NCBI GenBank assembly: GCA_022712945.1
Contig: JAFLJP010000057.1
Coordinates: forward strand, 1-35,448
Reading direction: 5' to 3'
Length of the DNA: 35,448 nucleotides
Source of the DNA: Gammaproteobacteria bacterium
GTDB taxonomy: Bacteria > Pseudomonadota > Gammaproteobacteria > RBG-16-57-12
In this document: positions 1-8,837 of the stretch, piece by piece
Layout of the letters: each line of letters begins with the position of its first letter
How positions within the stretch are numbered: position 1 is the first letter of the stretch
Program-made: the position numbers and the translations under genes
The notes under the pieces: model-generated
What the model was told of the DNA's origin: nothing
What the model saw: only the letters and a program-made list of their open reading frames with translations
The model's database searches: none

Positions 1-16
1 GTGAGAATTAGGCTGA

Positions 17-52
17 GCGGAAATTGCTCTCATTTGTTTCGAAATGCGCAGT
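17..52 (+). repeat. short dispersed repeat, copy 1
   Basis: This 36-base block matches, in inverted orientation, the block at 2972-3007. Both hold GCGGAAA, a 4-base variable spacer, then a 25-base core that differs at two positions (TCTCATYTGTTTCGAARTGC followed by GCAGT). The two copies flank the cysM to helicase segment. The function is unknown. The rest of 1-116 shows no gene. Confidence 0.5.
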
Positions 53-116
53 AATAGTGGCTCTATTGGTGCAATTTTCGGGATAAATGAGGGCGATTTC
101 AGCCAGCGTAAAATAA

Positions 117-1025
117 TCATGACTTGTTCAGAGTTTCCCTAAGGAACAGGTCGGTGGAGAGGTAGCGATCACCCCGGTCACAGATAATCGCCACAATCAG
201 CGCATTTTCCAGCTCTTGAGAGAGAGAGAGCGCCGCCGCAACCGCCCCACCTGAAGAAGCACCACAAAAGATCCCCTCCTCAGCGGCTAGCGCCCGGGTG
301 GTGTCCTCTGCCAACTGCTGCCCCACATCAATCACCCGATCGACCCGGGAAGATTCAAATATCTCGGGCAGATAGGCTTCAGGCCAGCGACGGATACCGG
401 GAATACTCGCCCCCTCCTCCGGCTGCACCCCAACAATCTGCACCTGTTCACGCTGCTCTTTCAAATAACGGGAGACCCCCATAATGGTACCGGTGGTGCC
501 CATGGCACTAACAAAGTGGGTGATTCCTCCCTCAGTATCACGCCAGATTTCCGGGCCGGTGCCCTCATAGTGAGCCAGTGGATTATCAAAATTGGCAAAC
601 TGGTTCAGCACCAACCCCTTACCTTCTGCCTGCATCTGCAATGCTAAATCCCGCGCACCTTCCATCCCTTGTTCTTTACTCACCAATATCAGTTCAGCAC
701 CGTACGCCTTCATCGCACCCCGGCGCTCTGCACTCATGGTTTCCGGCATCAGCAGCACCAGCTTGTACCCCTTGATGGCTGCCGCCATCGCCAGAGCGAT
801 CCCGGTATTACCACTGGTCGCCTCAATCAAGGTATCACCCGGTTTGATATCACCCCGCGCTTCAGCGTGCTGAATCATGCTGACAGCCGGTCGGTCTTTA
901 ACCGAACCCGCCGGATTATTGCCCTCCAGCTTAACGAGTAGAGTATTGGAAGAGTTGCCAGGCAGACGCTGCAAACGGACCAGCGGTGTATTGCCAATGA
1001 AAGATTCAATTGTGGGAAAAGGCAT
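117..1025 (-). CDS. cysM: cysteine synthase B (O-acetylserine/thiosulfate sulfhydrylase)
   Basis: This PLP enzyme makes cysteine from O-acetylserine with sulfide, or S-sulfocysteine from thiosulfate, in the cytoplasm. The 302 residues match the usual CysM length. The PLP lysine is K43 in the NNPAGSVKDR motif, which is typical of CysM rather than CysK. The phosphate and substrate-binding loop TSGNTG is at 70-75, and a GASSGG loop near 255 contacts the PLP phosphate. The start is an ATG followed by the family-typical PTIESFIGNTPLVRL sequence. It is convergent with whatever lies left of the window and has no obvious operon partner. Thiosulfate use would suit a sulfur-oxidising host, but that is inference. 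Confidence 0.93.
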   Translation of the reverse strand: MPFPTIESFIGNTPLVRLQRLPGNSSNTLLVKLEGNNPAGSVKDRPAVSMIQHAEARGDIKPGDTLIEATSGNTGIALAMAAAIKGYKLVLLMPETMSAERRGAMKAYGAELILVSKEQGMEGARDLALQMQAEGKGLVLNQFANFDNPLAHYEGTGPEIWRDTEGGITHFVSAMGTTGTIMGVSRYLKEQREQVQIVGVQPEEGASIPGIRRWPEAYLPEIFESSRVDRVIDVGQQLAEDTTRALAAEEGIFCGASSGGAVAAALSLSQELENALIVAIICDRGDRYLSTDLFLRETLNKS

Positions 1026-1067
1026 TGCAGCTCTCTGTTTTGGAAATGAGTTCGATTACCCAGTCGG

Positions 1068-1178
1068 GTAGGGTGCGTTTGACGCACCAAATATATCCCA
1101 TCAAAACCAGATATTTCACATCGTGCATCGTTGCCATTGCCATTGCCAGCGTGTTGTGGTGCATGGAATGCACCCTAC
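1068..1178. repeat. 111-bp intergenic element with hairpin termini
   Basis: The left end (1068-1088) reads GTAGGGTGCGTTTGACGCAC plus C. The right end (1158-1178) is its inverted, slightly diverged version, GGTGCATGGAATGCACCCTA plus C. Each end is itself a small hairpin (GGTGC pairing with GCACC). Repeats with GTAGGGTGCG ends are widespread, dispersed, non-coding elements in proteobacteria, sometimes mobilised by REP-associated transposases. It fills most of the gap between cysM and the next gene. Confidence 0.6.
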
Positions 1179-1211
1179 AAGGCTGATTGCAAGGGCCTCA
1201 AATATTTTGAA

Positions 1212-1535
1212 TCAGGGACTATCGTTTTCGATATCTTTTTCAGGATCCCAGCCTTCCGCTTTAGCACGTTTTATGGCGGCGCTTTGAATGCGCTGGAAAC
1301 GCTGTTTTTTCTCTTCTGGCAGATTACTGATCAGAAAACCATACTTTTCCCACTCTTTGCTGGTTTTATCCCACAACTCTTGAATCGCAGTTGATAGCCA
1401 CCCTTCGCAGGTCTCGGTTTCGGGAATGATTTCGAACACCCAGGCGTCGCGAATCACTTTGCCGGTATCGGTCATGCCACCATTGATATCATCATTAATA
1501 CCGGCATATTTTCTCTCTCGTACATTGTCATTCAT
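1212..1535 (-). CDS. small conserved hypothetical protein
   Basis: This is a 107-residue soluble protein whose family I do not recognise by name. I chose the ATG at 1535 because GGAG lies about 8 bases upstream; an in-frame start at 1577 has no comparable ribosome site. The sequence begins MNDNVRERKYAGINDD and is acidic and Trp-rich, with the motif DAWVFEIIPETETCEGW and a helical, charged second half (EKKQRFQRIQSAAIKRAK). There is no signal peptide, membrane segment or known catalytic motif. It lies 48 bases downstream of the helicase on the same strand and may be cotranscribed with it. Confidence 0.6.
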   Translation of the reverse strand: MNDNVRERKYAGINDDINGGMTDTGKVIRDAWVFEIIPETETCEGWLSTAIQELWDKTSKEWEKYGFLISNLPEEKKQRFQRIQSAAIKRAKAEGWDPEKDIENDSP

Positions 1536-1583
1536 GCTTTGTGCTCCAAGTGACTGTTTTGATACAAATAGCGTCAAGCTGTG

Positions 1584-2969
1584 CTATTTTTTATCGCTGT
1601 TTTTACGCCGTAGCTGTTTGATCTTTTTTTTGTTTTGGCGTCTTTTTTCTTTGGCTGTTCTCTTTTTTTTGTCTGGGTTTTTCACCCCATAGGCTTTGCC
1701 TGATGCTTTGACTCGCTCCGGGCCCCGGTAGTCTCCTGGCAGTTCAGCGATGACGCGACGTATCAGCTTCTGTTTCAGGTAGCGTTCAATACTGGCGGCC
1801 AGGTTCCATTCGGTCGGATCAACAAGGGTAATGGCGAGACCTTTGTTACCGGCACGACCGGTGCGACCAATGCGGTGCAGGTAGTCATCCCCCCGGCGTG
1901 CCATGGAGGCATTCAGAACCAGGTCAACCCCCTCAATATCCAGACCCCGGGCGGCCAGATCAGTTGCAACCAGTATGTTGACCTGGCCGTCATGTAGCAG
2001 ATCCATCACCCGATCACGCCGGTTTTGCTCCAAGGTACCATGCAAGACGGCAACACGAAGGCCCCGGTGCATCAAATAACTGCCAATTTTTTCCACTTTT
2101 TCCCGGCTGTTGGCAAAGACAATCGCCTTTTGGTAGCTCTCATTGCGCAGCAGCCAGTGGAGTTGCTCTTGTTTGTGTTGCGCCCCATCACTGAGAATCA
2201 TCTGTTGCAGTATATTGGCGTGTTTATCCCATACACTATTCAGTGATACCAGTTCAGGCTGGTTCATTAACTGCTTGGCGATAACGCTGATGCTACCTTT
2301 GCTGGAGGCGGATACCAGCAGGGTTTGGCGTTCACTGTTGCACTGTTCTGCAATCGCCAGCACATCATCGCTCATCCCCATGTCCAACATGCGGTCTGCT
2401 TCATCAAGTACCAGCATCTCCAGGTCGAAAAAGTCAGTGGTATTTTTTTTGAGCAGCTCCAACAGTCGGCCAGGGGTGGCAATGATCACATCGGGGTTGT
2501 GTTGTAATAATTCGGTTTGCGCATTGATGTCGTCCCCACCGGTAATCAGGTCTATTTTCAGGCGGGTGAATTTTGCCAGTTCACAACAGACCCCGTAAAC
2601 CTGTGCTGCCAGCTCACGGGTCGGCAGCATCACCAAAGCGCGGGTGCCGCCGGGGTTAGGCTTGCTTAGCATGGAGTGCAGCATCGGCACCAGAAAAGCG
2701 ATGGTTTTACCACTGCCGGTCTCCGCGTTGATTTGCAGGTCGATCTGATCCAGTGCCAACGGAATCGCTTTAACCTGAACCGCAGTGGGATCCTTGATGT
2801 TCATTTCGCCCAGTGCGCGTAGCAGGGAGCGGTGAAAATTGAAATGTGCAAACAACGGAGGCGGCCTCTTTGGGGGATGGTCGCATATTTTAGCAGAAGA
2901 GGGGGTGTTGTCACTAATGGAAGCGTTGAACAAGTCTTGATATTTTATGCTGGTTGAAATTGCCTTCAT
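1584..2969 (-). CDS. DEAD-box ATP-dependent RNA helicase (SrmB/RhlE-like)
   Basis: This helicase remodels RNA or ribonucleoprotein, probably in ribosome assembly or RNA decay. All core motifs are visible: Q-motif region with Q65, motif I AETGSGKT (82-89), Ia PTRELA (116-121), Ib TPGR (165-168), II DEAD (189-192), V ARGLD and VI HRIGRTGRAG. Motif III reads SAS (220-222) rather than the usual SAT, a tolerated variant. The C-terminal 40 residues are extremely Lys/Arg-rich (KKKRTAKEKRRQNKKKIKQ), an RNA-binding tail like that of SrmB or RhlE. Its 461 residues are close to SrmB, but I cannot assign the subfamily. A 36-base dispersed repeat sits immediately upstream of the start codon. Confidence 0.9.
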   Translation of the reverse strand: MKAISTSIKYQDLFNASISDNTPSSAKICDHPPKRPPPLFAHFNFHRSLLRALGEMNIKDPTAVQVKAIPLALDQIDLQINAETGSGKTIAFLVPMLHSMLSKPNPGGTRALVMLPTRELAAQVYGVCCELAKFTRLKIDLITGGDDINAQTELLQHNPDVIIATPGRLLELLKKNTTDFFDLEMLVLDEADRMLDMGMSDDVLAIAEQCNSERQTLLVSASSKGSISVIAKQLMNQPELVSLNSVWDKHANILQQMILSDGAQHKQEQLHWLLRNESYQKAIVFANSREKVEKIGSYLMHRGLRVAVLHGTLEQNRRDRVMDLLHDGQVNILVATDLAARGLDIEGVDLVLNASMARRGDDYLHRIGRTGRAGNKGLAITLVDPTEWNLAASIERYLKQKLIRRVIAELPGDYRGPERVKASGKAYGVKNPDKKKRTAKEKRRQNKKKIKQLRRKNSDKK

Positions 2970-2971
2970 CC

Positions 2972-3007
2972 ACTGCGCACTTCGAAACAGATGAGAACCC
3001 TTTCCGC
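2972..3007 (-). repeat. short dispersed repeat, copy 2, upstream of helicase
   Basis: This is the inverted partner of 17-52. On the minus strand it ends two bases before the helicase ATG, so it would be in the helicase leader RNA. The rest of the 330-base gap (2970-3299) has no intact gene. A stretch around 3045-3130 gives a coding-like plus-strand translation broken by stops, which may be decayed sequence. The hairpin near katG is listed separately. Confidence 0.5.
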
Positions 3008-3256
3008 TTATCCTAGTACGTCAGAATGATTACTAACCCCCGGATGGTACACAAGCCTGGTAGGCCGCATTACCCGCAAAACCGAATCAATACAAGGTGA
3101 AGCCAGTGCAACCTACCACTACTGGAATCAAGGGATAAGCAAGATTGTACATGATTTATGAATTATCCGGATTAGAGAAAATCAGGTATAAAATGTCAGG
3201 TGAGTGGAATCTAGCGATGATCCGGCCAGTCTTCCTTTTTTTGTGATGTAATGAAG

Positions 3257-3285
3257 GATCCTGCGCCTCGATATGGCGCAGGATC
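3257..3285 (-). terminator. strong hairpin after katG
   Basis: A perfect 11-bp stem (GATCCTGCGCC with GGCGCAGGATC) and 7-base loop starts 14 bases beyond the katG stop. No T-tract follows directly on the minus strand, so it may be a Rho-assisted terminator or a 3' mRNA-stabilising hairpin rather than a canonical intrinsic terminator. Confidence 0.55.
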
Positions 3286-3299
3286 ACAGCACCTAGTGA

Positions 3300-5588
3300 T
3301 TAGCTATCGTGCTTTAGATCAAAGCGATCCAGCGTCATCACCTTGCTCCATGCTTCAACAAAGTCCTCCACAAATTGCTCTTTCGAATTGTCAAAGGCAT
3401 AGGCTTCGGCGATTGCCCGCAGCTCAGAATTTGAACCGAAGATCAAATCAACTGGGGTAGCGGTAAACTTCACTTTACCCGTGTTGCGATCAACACCTTC
3501 ATAAAGACCATCTGTACCCGCTTTTTGCCATTTAGTGGACATATCCAGCAAGTTAACAAAGAAGTCATTATTTAAAGTGCCCGGCTGATCTGTGAAGACG
3601 CCATGTTTAGCACCTGCTACGTTAGCATCCAGTACACGCATACCACCGATCAAAACCGTCATTTCAGGTACCGTGAGGCTCAACTGATCCGCTTTATCAA
3701 CAAGCATTTCTGCCGGAGAACGATAGCTCTCTTTTTTATTGAAGTAATTACGGAAAGCATCGGCCTTAGGCTCTAACAGGTCAAACGATGGTACATCCGT
3801 TTGCGCTTGCGTCGCATCTGCACGACCGGGTGAAAATGGCACGTCAATCTCCATGCCGGCATCTTTGGCCGCCTTTTCAATTGCCGCGGCACCACCCAAG
3901 ACGATCAGGTCAGCCATGGAGACTTTGGTACGTGAAAAAATTGAGTCATTAAACTCTTTTTGAATCACCTTCAGCGTCTTCAAGACATTCGCTAATTCTT
4001 GCGGATTATTAGCCTCCCACCCTTTTTGTGGAGCAAGCATAATACGCGCACCGTTAGCACCGCCTCGCATATCACTGGCGCGGAAACTGGAAGCTGACGA
4101 CCATGCGGTACGCACCAATTCAGGAACCGTTAAACCAGAATCAAGAATCTGTTGCTTAAGCGCCTTGATATCACCACCACCGATTAGCTTATGATCCACC
4201 TCTGGAATTGGATCTTGCCAAATCAGCTCTTCAGTGGGTACATGCTCACCTAAATAACGGATACGTGGCCCCATATCACGGTGAGTCAATTTATACCAAG
4301 CCTTGGCAAAGGCCTTTTGGTACTCATCAGGATTTGCTAAAAAGCGTTCGGCAATCTCTTTATACTTTGGATCAAACTTCAGCGCTAAATCGGCGGTTGT
4401 CATGACAGGGGCATGAAACGCCCCTTCCACATGCGCATCCGGTACCGAATTATGGGCTGATTTATCCGTTGGAACCCATTGGATAGCGCCAGCAGGACTA
4501 CGGGTTTGTTTCCACTCTAAATTAAGCAGGTTCTCCAGATAGAGGGTTGTCCACTGCGTTGGGGCCTGGGTCCAAGCACCTTCTAAACCACTGGTGACGG
4601 TATCTTCTGAATGACCTTTGCCACATGTATTTGCCCAGCCCAGCCCCTGATCTTCAATCGGTGCTGCAGCGGGTTCGACACCGACGCATTTTGCCGGGCT
4701 GTGCGCGCCATGCATTTTACCAAACGTGTGACCACCGGCAATCAAGGCAACAGTCTCTTCATCATTCATCGCCATACGACCGAAAGCAACGCGGATATTT
4801 TTCGCTGAGCCGACTGGGTCTGGTTTACCCATTGGGCCTTCAGGGTTCACATAGATCAAGCCCATATGTGTTGCGCCCAGTGGACGCTGCAACTGCCCCT
4901 CTTTTTCTTGGCGATCACTGGCAAGCATCTCTACCTCTGGCCCCCAATACACTAAGTCAGGCTCCCAATCATCGTCACGACCCCCGGCAAAGCCGTAGGT
5001 TTCAAATCCCATGTTCTCGAGCGATACGTTACCCGCGAGGATCATTAAATCAGCCCAGGAGAGACTGTGACCATATTGTTGTTTCACTGGCCAAAGCAAC
5101 TTACGTGCTTTATCTAAATTACCGTTATCCGGCCAGCTATTAAGCGGGTCAAAGCGCATTTGGCCCCCATCAGCACCCCCACGCCCATCGAGCGTACGGT
5201 AGGTACCCGCGCTGTGCCACGACAGACGAATGAAAAAAGGTCCATAATTACCATAATCGGCGGGCCACCAATCCTGAGAAGTGGTTAATAGTTTGTTTAT
5301 ATCTTTTTTAACCGCATCTAAATCCAGTTTTTTGAATGCGTTTGCATAGTTAAAATCATCGCCAAAAGGGTTCGAGCGAATATCGTGATCGCGAAGCGGG
5401 GAAAGATTCAGCTGATTTGGCCACCAGAATTGATTCGTTTTTGCCTGATCGGGTGCTGCATTACCAGTGCCCACCGCACCTTTAGGTTTGCTGATGGTTG
5501 CCGTTTCGCTCATAGCAGTGCCCGGAGCCATTGATATGGCCAAGACACTTGCTATCGCGGATATTATGAGTAGCTTGCGTTTGTTCAT
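3300..5588 (-). CDS. katG: catalase-peroxidase KatG, exported form
   Basis: This haem enzyme destroys H2O2 by catalase and peroxidase activity. The 762 residues have the double-domain layout of the family. Distal R121, W124 and H125 lie in RLSWHSAG. The covalent Trp-Tyr-Met adduct residues are W124, Y246 ([11 protein letters not shown]) and M272 (GRMAMND), at a constant offset of 17 from the Mycobacterium tuberculosis numbering. The proximal haem ligand is H287 in GGHTFGK. The N-terminus (MNKRKLL, then a hydrophobic stretch, then GTAMS) looks like a Sec signal peptide cleaved near residue 27, so the enzyme is predicted periplasmic, unlike cytoplasmic E. coli KatG. AGGA lies 9 bases upstream of the ATG. 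It is transcribed divergently from relA. Confidence 0.96.
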   Translation of the reverse strand: MNKRKLLIISAIASVLAISMAPGTAMSETATISKPKGAVGTGNAAPDQAKTNQFWWPNQLNLSPLRDHDIRSNPFGDDFNYANAFKKLDLDAVKKDINKLLTTSQDWWPADYGNYGPFFIRLSWHSAGTYRTLDGRGGADGGQMRFDPLNSWPDNGNLDKARKLLWPVKQQYGHSLSWADLMILAGNVSLENMGFETYGFAGGRDDDWEPDLVYWGPEVEMLASDRQEKEGQLQRPLGATHMGLIYVNPEGPMGKPDPVGSAKNIRVAFGRMAMNDEETVALIAGGHTFGKMHGAHSPAKCVGVEPAAAPIEDQGLGWANTCGKGHSEDTVTSGLEGAWTQAPTQWTTLYLENLLNLEWKQTRSPAGAIQWVPTDKSAHNSVPDAHVEGAFHAPVMTTADLALKFDPKYKEIAERFLANPDEYQKAFAKAWYKLTHRDMGPRIRYLGEHVPTEELIWQDPIPEVDHKLIGGGDIKALKQQILDSGLTVPELVRTAWSSASSFRASDMRGGANGARIMLAPQKGWEANNPQELANVLKTLKVIQKEFNDSIFSRTKVSMADLIVLGGAAAIEKAAKDAGMEIDVPFSPGRADATQAQTDVPSFDLLEPKADAFRNYFNKKESYRSPAEMLVDKADQLSLTVPEMTVLIGGMRVLDANVAGAKHGVFTDQPGTLNNDFFVNLLDMSTKWQKAGTDGLYEGVDRNTGKVKFTATPVDLIFGSNSELRAIAEAYAFDNSKEQFVEDFVEAWSKVMTLDRFDLKHDS

Positions 5589-5610
5589 GGTTTACGCTTC
5601 CTATATTTAT

Positions 5611-5624
5611 GCTGCAGCTGCAGC
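5611..5624. promoter_or_regulatory. 14-bp perfect palindrome in katG leader
   Basis: GCTGCAGCTGCAGC lies 22 bases upstream of the katG ATG. It could be an operator for a repressor or a leader hairpin. It does not resemble the OxyR consensus I know, so the regulator is unknown. Confidence 0.35.
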
Positions 5625-5651
5625 GTAGGTTGAATTAATGCCTTCGATAAC

Positions 5652-5831
5652 TCATGTTTGTCTGGCAACATTAAAGTCAAGGCCATTACTCGCTTTCCAA
5701 GGCCCTAAATAGTTAGATAATTCACCATCACCTTTTGCAGAAAAATTACCCGCGTAGGTGCTGCATACTCCGGTTACATCATCAGCTTCATTAAGATCAA
5801 TCGCAGTGGGCAATGCTTTCTCAAATGTTCC
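5652..5831 (-). pseudogene. C-terminal remnant of an unidentified gene
   Basis: On the minus strand, a frame that opens just after a TAG at 5832-5834 runs 59 codons to a TGA without any ATG start near its beginning. Its translation looks like real protein, including the stretches DLNEADDVTGVCSTYAGNF and GELSNYLGPWKASNGLDFN. No upstream part of such a gene is present, so I read it as the stranded 3' end of a lost gene. The family is not recognised. The remainder of the katG-relA gap (5832-6044) is AT-rich and shows no gene; relA and katG promoters must lie in it. Confidence 0.4.
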
Positions 5832-6044
5832 CTAAAAGATAGCTACAACAGATGGATAATAGAAATGGTTTATTCCAATAACAGTAATAGAAAATAACGA
5901 TTCAAGATCTTTTGGTGGCAGCCGAGTTCTGCCAAATTGAGTTGATGTTGCATCTATAATATCAATAGGTTACAACTTGATTATTTGATAGAAGCAAGCT
6001 GATTCAGGGCTTCACTCTTCTTTCCCTACTATTAAAGAGCCACC

Positions 6045-8261
6045 ATGGTATCAAGAGCAACATCAGACCTCGGCATTGATGGCAAACACCCGTTTAATCT
6101 GGAGGGGTGGCTTGCCCATATCGCTACCGGGCGCAGTGATTCTGAAATGGCTACTATTCGCAGTGCCTATGAGGTGGCAAAAACAGCCCATGCCACGCAG
6201 ACCCGGGCGTCGGGCATTCCCTATATTCTCCACTGTGTGGCGGTGGCTGATATTCTGGCTGATCTGCGCATGGATTGCAGCACCATTACCGCCGCACTAC
6301 TACACGATACCATTGAAGATACAGAAGTGACCCTTGATGATCTGCGCGAGCAGTTTGGTGATGATGTGGCTACCCTGGTTGAGTCGGTTACTAAAATGCG
6401 CCGTCTGCCGGGTTGGCGTAACGATGAGCCGCTACCGAACAAGCAGCATCTCTATGCGGAGAATCTGCGAAAGATGGTGCTGGCGATGGCTGAAGATGTG
6501 CGGGTGGTGTTGATTAAACTGGCAGACCGCACTCATAACATGCGCACCTTGGGCGCACTTTCGGAGGAGCGACGCAAACGTATCGCCCGGGAGACACTGG
6601 ATATTGTCGCGCCGCTGGCAAACCGTCTGGGAATCTGGCAGGTGAAGTGGGAGCTGGAAGATCTCGCGCTGAAGTACCTTGATCCTGAGAGTTATCACTA
6701 TATCGCCTCCAAGCTGGACGAACGGCGCATTGAGCGCTTGGAGTATATTGATAATTTTGTCACTACTCTGAAAGACCACCTCGCACAAGCGGGCATCAAA
6801 GCGATGGTAAAGGGTCGCCCCAAACACCTCTACAGTATCTGGCGGAAAATGACCCAGAAACAGTTGGAGTTTGAAAATATTTTTGACGTGCGTGCGGTGC
6901 GGGTGGTGGTTGATGAACTATCAGAGTGCTACAGCGTGCTGGGTATTGTGCATACGCTTTGGTCCTATGTGCCGGGTGAGTTTGATGATTACATTGCCAC
7001 CCCGAAGGGGAATAATTACCGTTCACTGCACACCGCAGTGATGGGTTCTGAGGGCAAAATTGTTGAGGTGCAAATTCGTACCCAGGATATGGATCACCAC
7101 GCTGAATATGGTGTGGCGGCGCATTGGCGTTACAAAGAGGGGGGTAAGTTCGAAGAAGGATTTAATGAAAAAGTGGCCTGGTTGCGACAGGTGCTGGAGT
7201 GGAAAGAAGAGACCCTTGACGCCAGTGAATTTGTCGATCAGTTCAAGTCAGATGTACTGAGTGATCGGGTGTACGTCTTGACGCCAGAGGGGAGAATTCT
7301 GGATCTTCCACAGGGTGCTACTCCGATCGACTTTGCCTATGCCATCCACACCGATGTGGGCCACAGCTGCCGGGGTGCAGAGGTGAATGGGCGTATTGTG
7401 ACCTTGAATTACCAGCTCAAAAATGGTGAGCAGGTAAAAATTCTCAAGGTTAAAAGTGGCGCTCCCACCCGTGACTGGCTTAACCCTCATCTGGGGTATA
7501 TCAAAACATCACGGGCGCGTTCACGTATTTCGCAATGGTTTAAACATCAGGACTTTGACAAAAATGTTGTTGAGGGACGAAAGCTGCTGGAGCGTGAGCT
7601 GGCCCGGTTGAACGTGGGGGGAACCAATTTAGAAAAGCTGGCAAAGCGGATGAAGTTTGACAAGCTGGATCACTTTATGGCCGCCATTGCCCGTAGCGAT
7701 ATAAAAATGGGCAGTGTGATGAATGTGCTGCAGGAGTCATTGCACGAACACAGTGACTCACTAAGAGACAACTTCAAAAAGCAGAGTGCACCGCGTAAAA
7801 GTAGCTCAGGTGATGTGTTGATACATGGCGTGGGAGACCTGCTCACCCATATGGCCAATTGCTGCAAGCCGGTGCCGGGTGATCCGATTGTCGGTTACAT
7901 CACCCAGGGGCGGGGTGTCACCATCCACCGTAGAAGCTGCCGTAATGCGATGCAATTACGCAGTGAAAACAGTGTGCGATTGATTGAAGTGGGCTGGGAA
8001 GGAGGGGCGAGCAGTACCTATCCGGTGGATATTAAAGTGGTTGCCTTTGATCGAACCGGTCTACTGCGCGATGTGTTGTCGGTGATTACCAATGAGGAGG
8101 TTAATCTGCTTGCCTCACAAACCCACACCAACCGCAATAGCTTGCAAGTGGATATGATGCTGGCGATTGAAATTAACAGCCTGGATCAGCTGAGCCGGGT
8201 GTTGACCAAAATCAGTCAACTGCCCAATGTTCAGGAGGCGATACGCAGCAAAGGACAGTAG
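6045..8261 (+). CDS. relA: RelA/SpoT-type (p)ppGpp synthetase with intact HD domain
   Basis: This enzyme makes the stringent-response alarmone (p)ppGpp from ATP and GTP or GDP. Domain order is HD (about 40-190), synthetase (about 240-360), TGS (about 405-465), helical/zinc-finger region (NCCKPVPGDPI) and C-terminal ACT; 738 residues is typical. The synthetase carries EFDD at 312-315, the EXDD signature of monofunctional RelA, with D281 and E341 conserved. The HD residues that are lost in E. coli RelA are all present: R54, H63, H87, D88, E91, D92, D161 and N165. The overall sequence is closer to RelA than SpoT. Whether it also hydrolyses ppGpp cannot be decided from sequence. It stands alone between katG and a convergent CopD-like gene. 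Confidence 0.92.
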   Translation: MVSRATSDLGIDGKHPFNLEGWLAHIATGRSDSEMATIRSAYEVAKTAHATQTRASGIPYILHCVAVADILADLRMDCSTITAALLHDTIEDTEVTLDDLREQFGDDVATLVESVTKMRRLPGWRNDEPLPNKQHLYAENLRKMVLAMAEDVRVVLIKLADRTHNMRTLGALSEERRKRIARETLDIVAPLANRLGIWQVKWELEDLALKYLDPESYHYIASKLDERRIERLEYIDNFVTTLKDHLAQAGIKAMVKGRPKHLYSIWRKMTQKQLEFENIFDVRAVRVVVDELSECYSVLGIVHTLWSYVPGEFDDYIATPKGNNYRSLHTAVMGSEGKIVEVQIRTQDMDHHAEYGVAAHWRYKEGGKFEEGFNEKVAWLRQVLEWKEETLDASEFVDQFKSDVLSDRVYVLTPEGRILDLPQGATPIDFAYAIHTDVGHSCRGAEVNGRIVTLNYQLKNGEQVKILKVKSGAPTRDWLNPHLGYIKTSRARSRISQWFKHQDFDKNVVEGRKLLERELARLNVGGTNLEKLAKRMKFDKLDHFMAAIARSDIKMGSVMNVLQESLHEHSDSLRDNFKKQSAPRKSSSGDVLIHGVGDLLTHMANCCKPVPGDPIVGYITQGRGVTIHRRSCRNAMQLRSENSVRLIEVGWEGGASSTYPVDIKVVAFDRTGLLRDVLSVITNEEVNLLASQTHTNRNSLQVDMMLAIEINSLDQLSRVLTKISQLPNVQEAIRSKGQ

Positions 8262-8336
8262 ACATCCTTAGATGGCGAAAAAGGTAACGAGAGATGGAGA
8301 AAGGCAATGAGCAGGTTTAATAGCATGCTCAAATGC

Positions 8337-8798
8337 TCAAAGCAGATAGGGCCCAGCGCTACCCAATGCCATGGTGGCCATGCCCAATATCAAATTGATT
8401 AATACTCCGATACGAATCCAGTTGAGAGATTTTCCTGCTTTTTTGTAATTTTCATCCATCAGCGCAAGGCGCAGTTGAATGTAGGGGACAAAAAAGATGG
8501 CGAGAAAAATCAGAACCATCACAATGCCCAGCAGCGTCATGATATGCACATGAAGGCCGATTGAGGCCATATCCGGGTACAAATTAAACACCATCCAGAA
8601 GCCGGTCAGCGGCAACATAATGATCGCCACCCACACCCAAGTGAAAAATTTGGCCAGTACTTGCCCCCATAAAGGGAGGCGCTGCTGGGGTTCCAACAGC
8701 GTACCGGCGGCGGGGCGAAGTGCCACATAGGCGAAAAACATCCCGCCAACCCACAGGGTTGCGGCGAGGATATGCATGATTTTGGCAAAGATGATCAT
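8337..8798 (-). CDS. CopD-like integral membrane protein
   Basis: The 153-residue protein has four predicted transmembrane helices, at roughly 5-25, 50-72, 83-106 and 125-148. The first helix carries KIMHILAATLWVGGMFF, the His-containing signature of the CopD/DUF2214-type membrane domain, which in some members is linked to copper or haem. The specific role is unknown. It lies about 40 bases downstream of the DUF3530-like gene on the same strand, so they may be cotranscribed, and it converges on relA. Confidence 0.7.
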   Translation of the reverse strand: MIIFAKIMHILAATLWVGGMFFAYVALRPAAGTLLEPQQRLPLWGQVLAKFFTWVWVAIIMLPLTGFWMVFNLYPDMASIGLHVHIMTLLGIVMVLIFLAIFFVPYIQLRLALMDENYKKAGKSLNWIRIGVLINLILGMATMALGSAGPYLL

Positions 8799-8837
8799 TC
8801 AGTTCATTCTCTTGAAAATAGGGGTTTACAGGTTATT

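Noticed and set aside
3045..3130. Protein-like translation on the plus strand between the helicase and katG
   Set aside because: It is broken by stop codons and has no start or ribosome site; noted as possible decayed sequence but not called as a gene.
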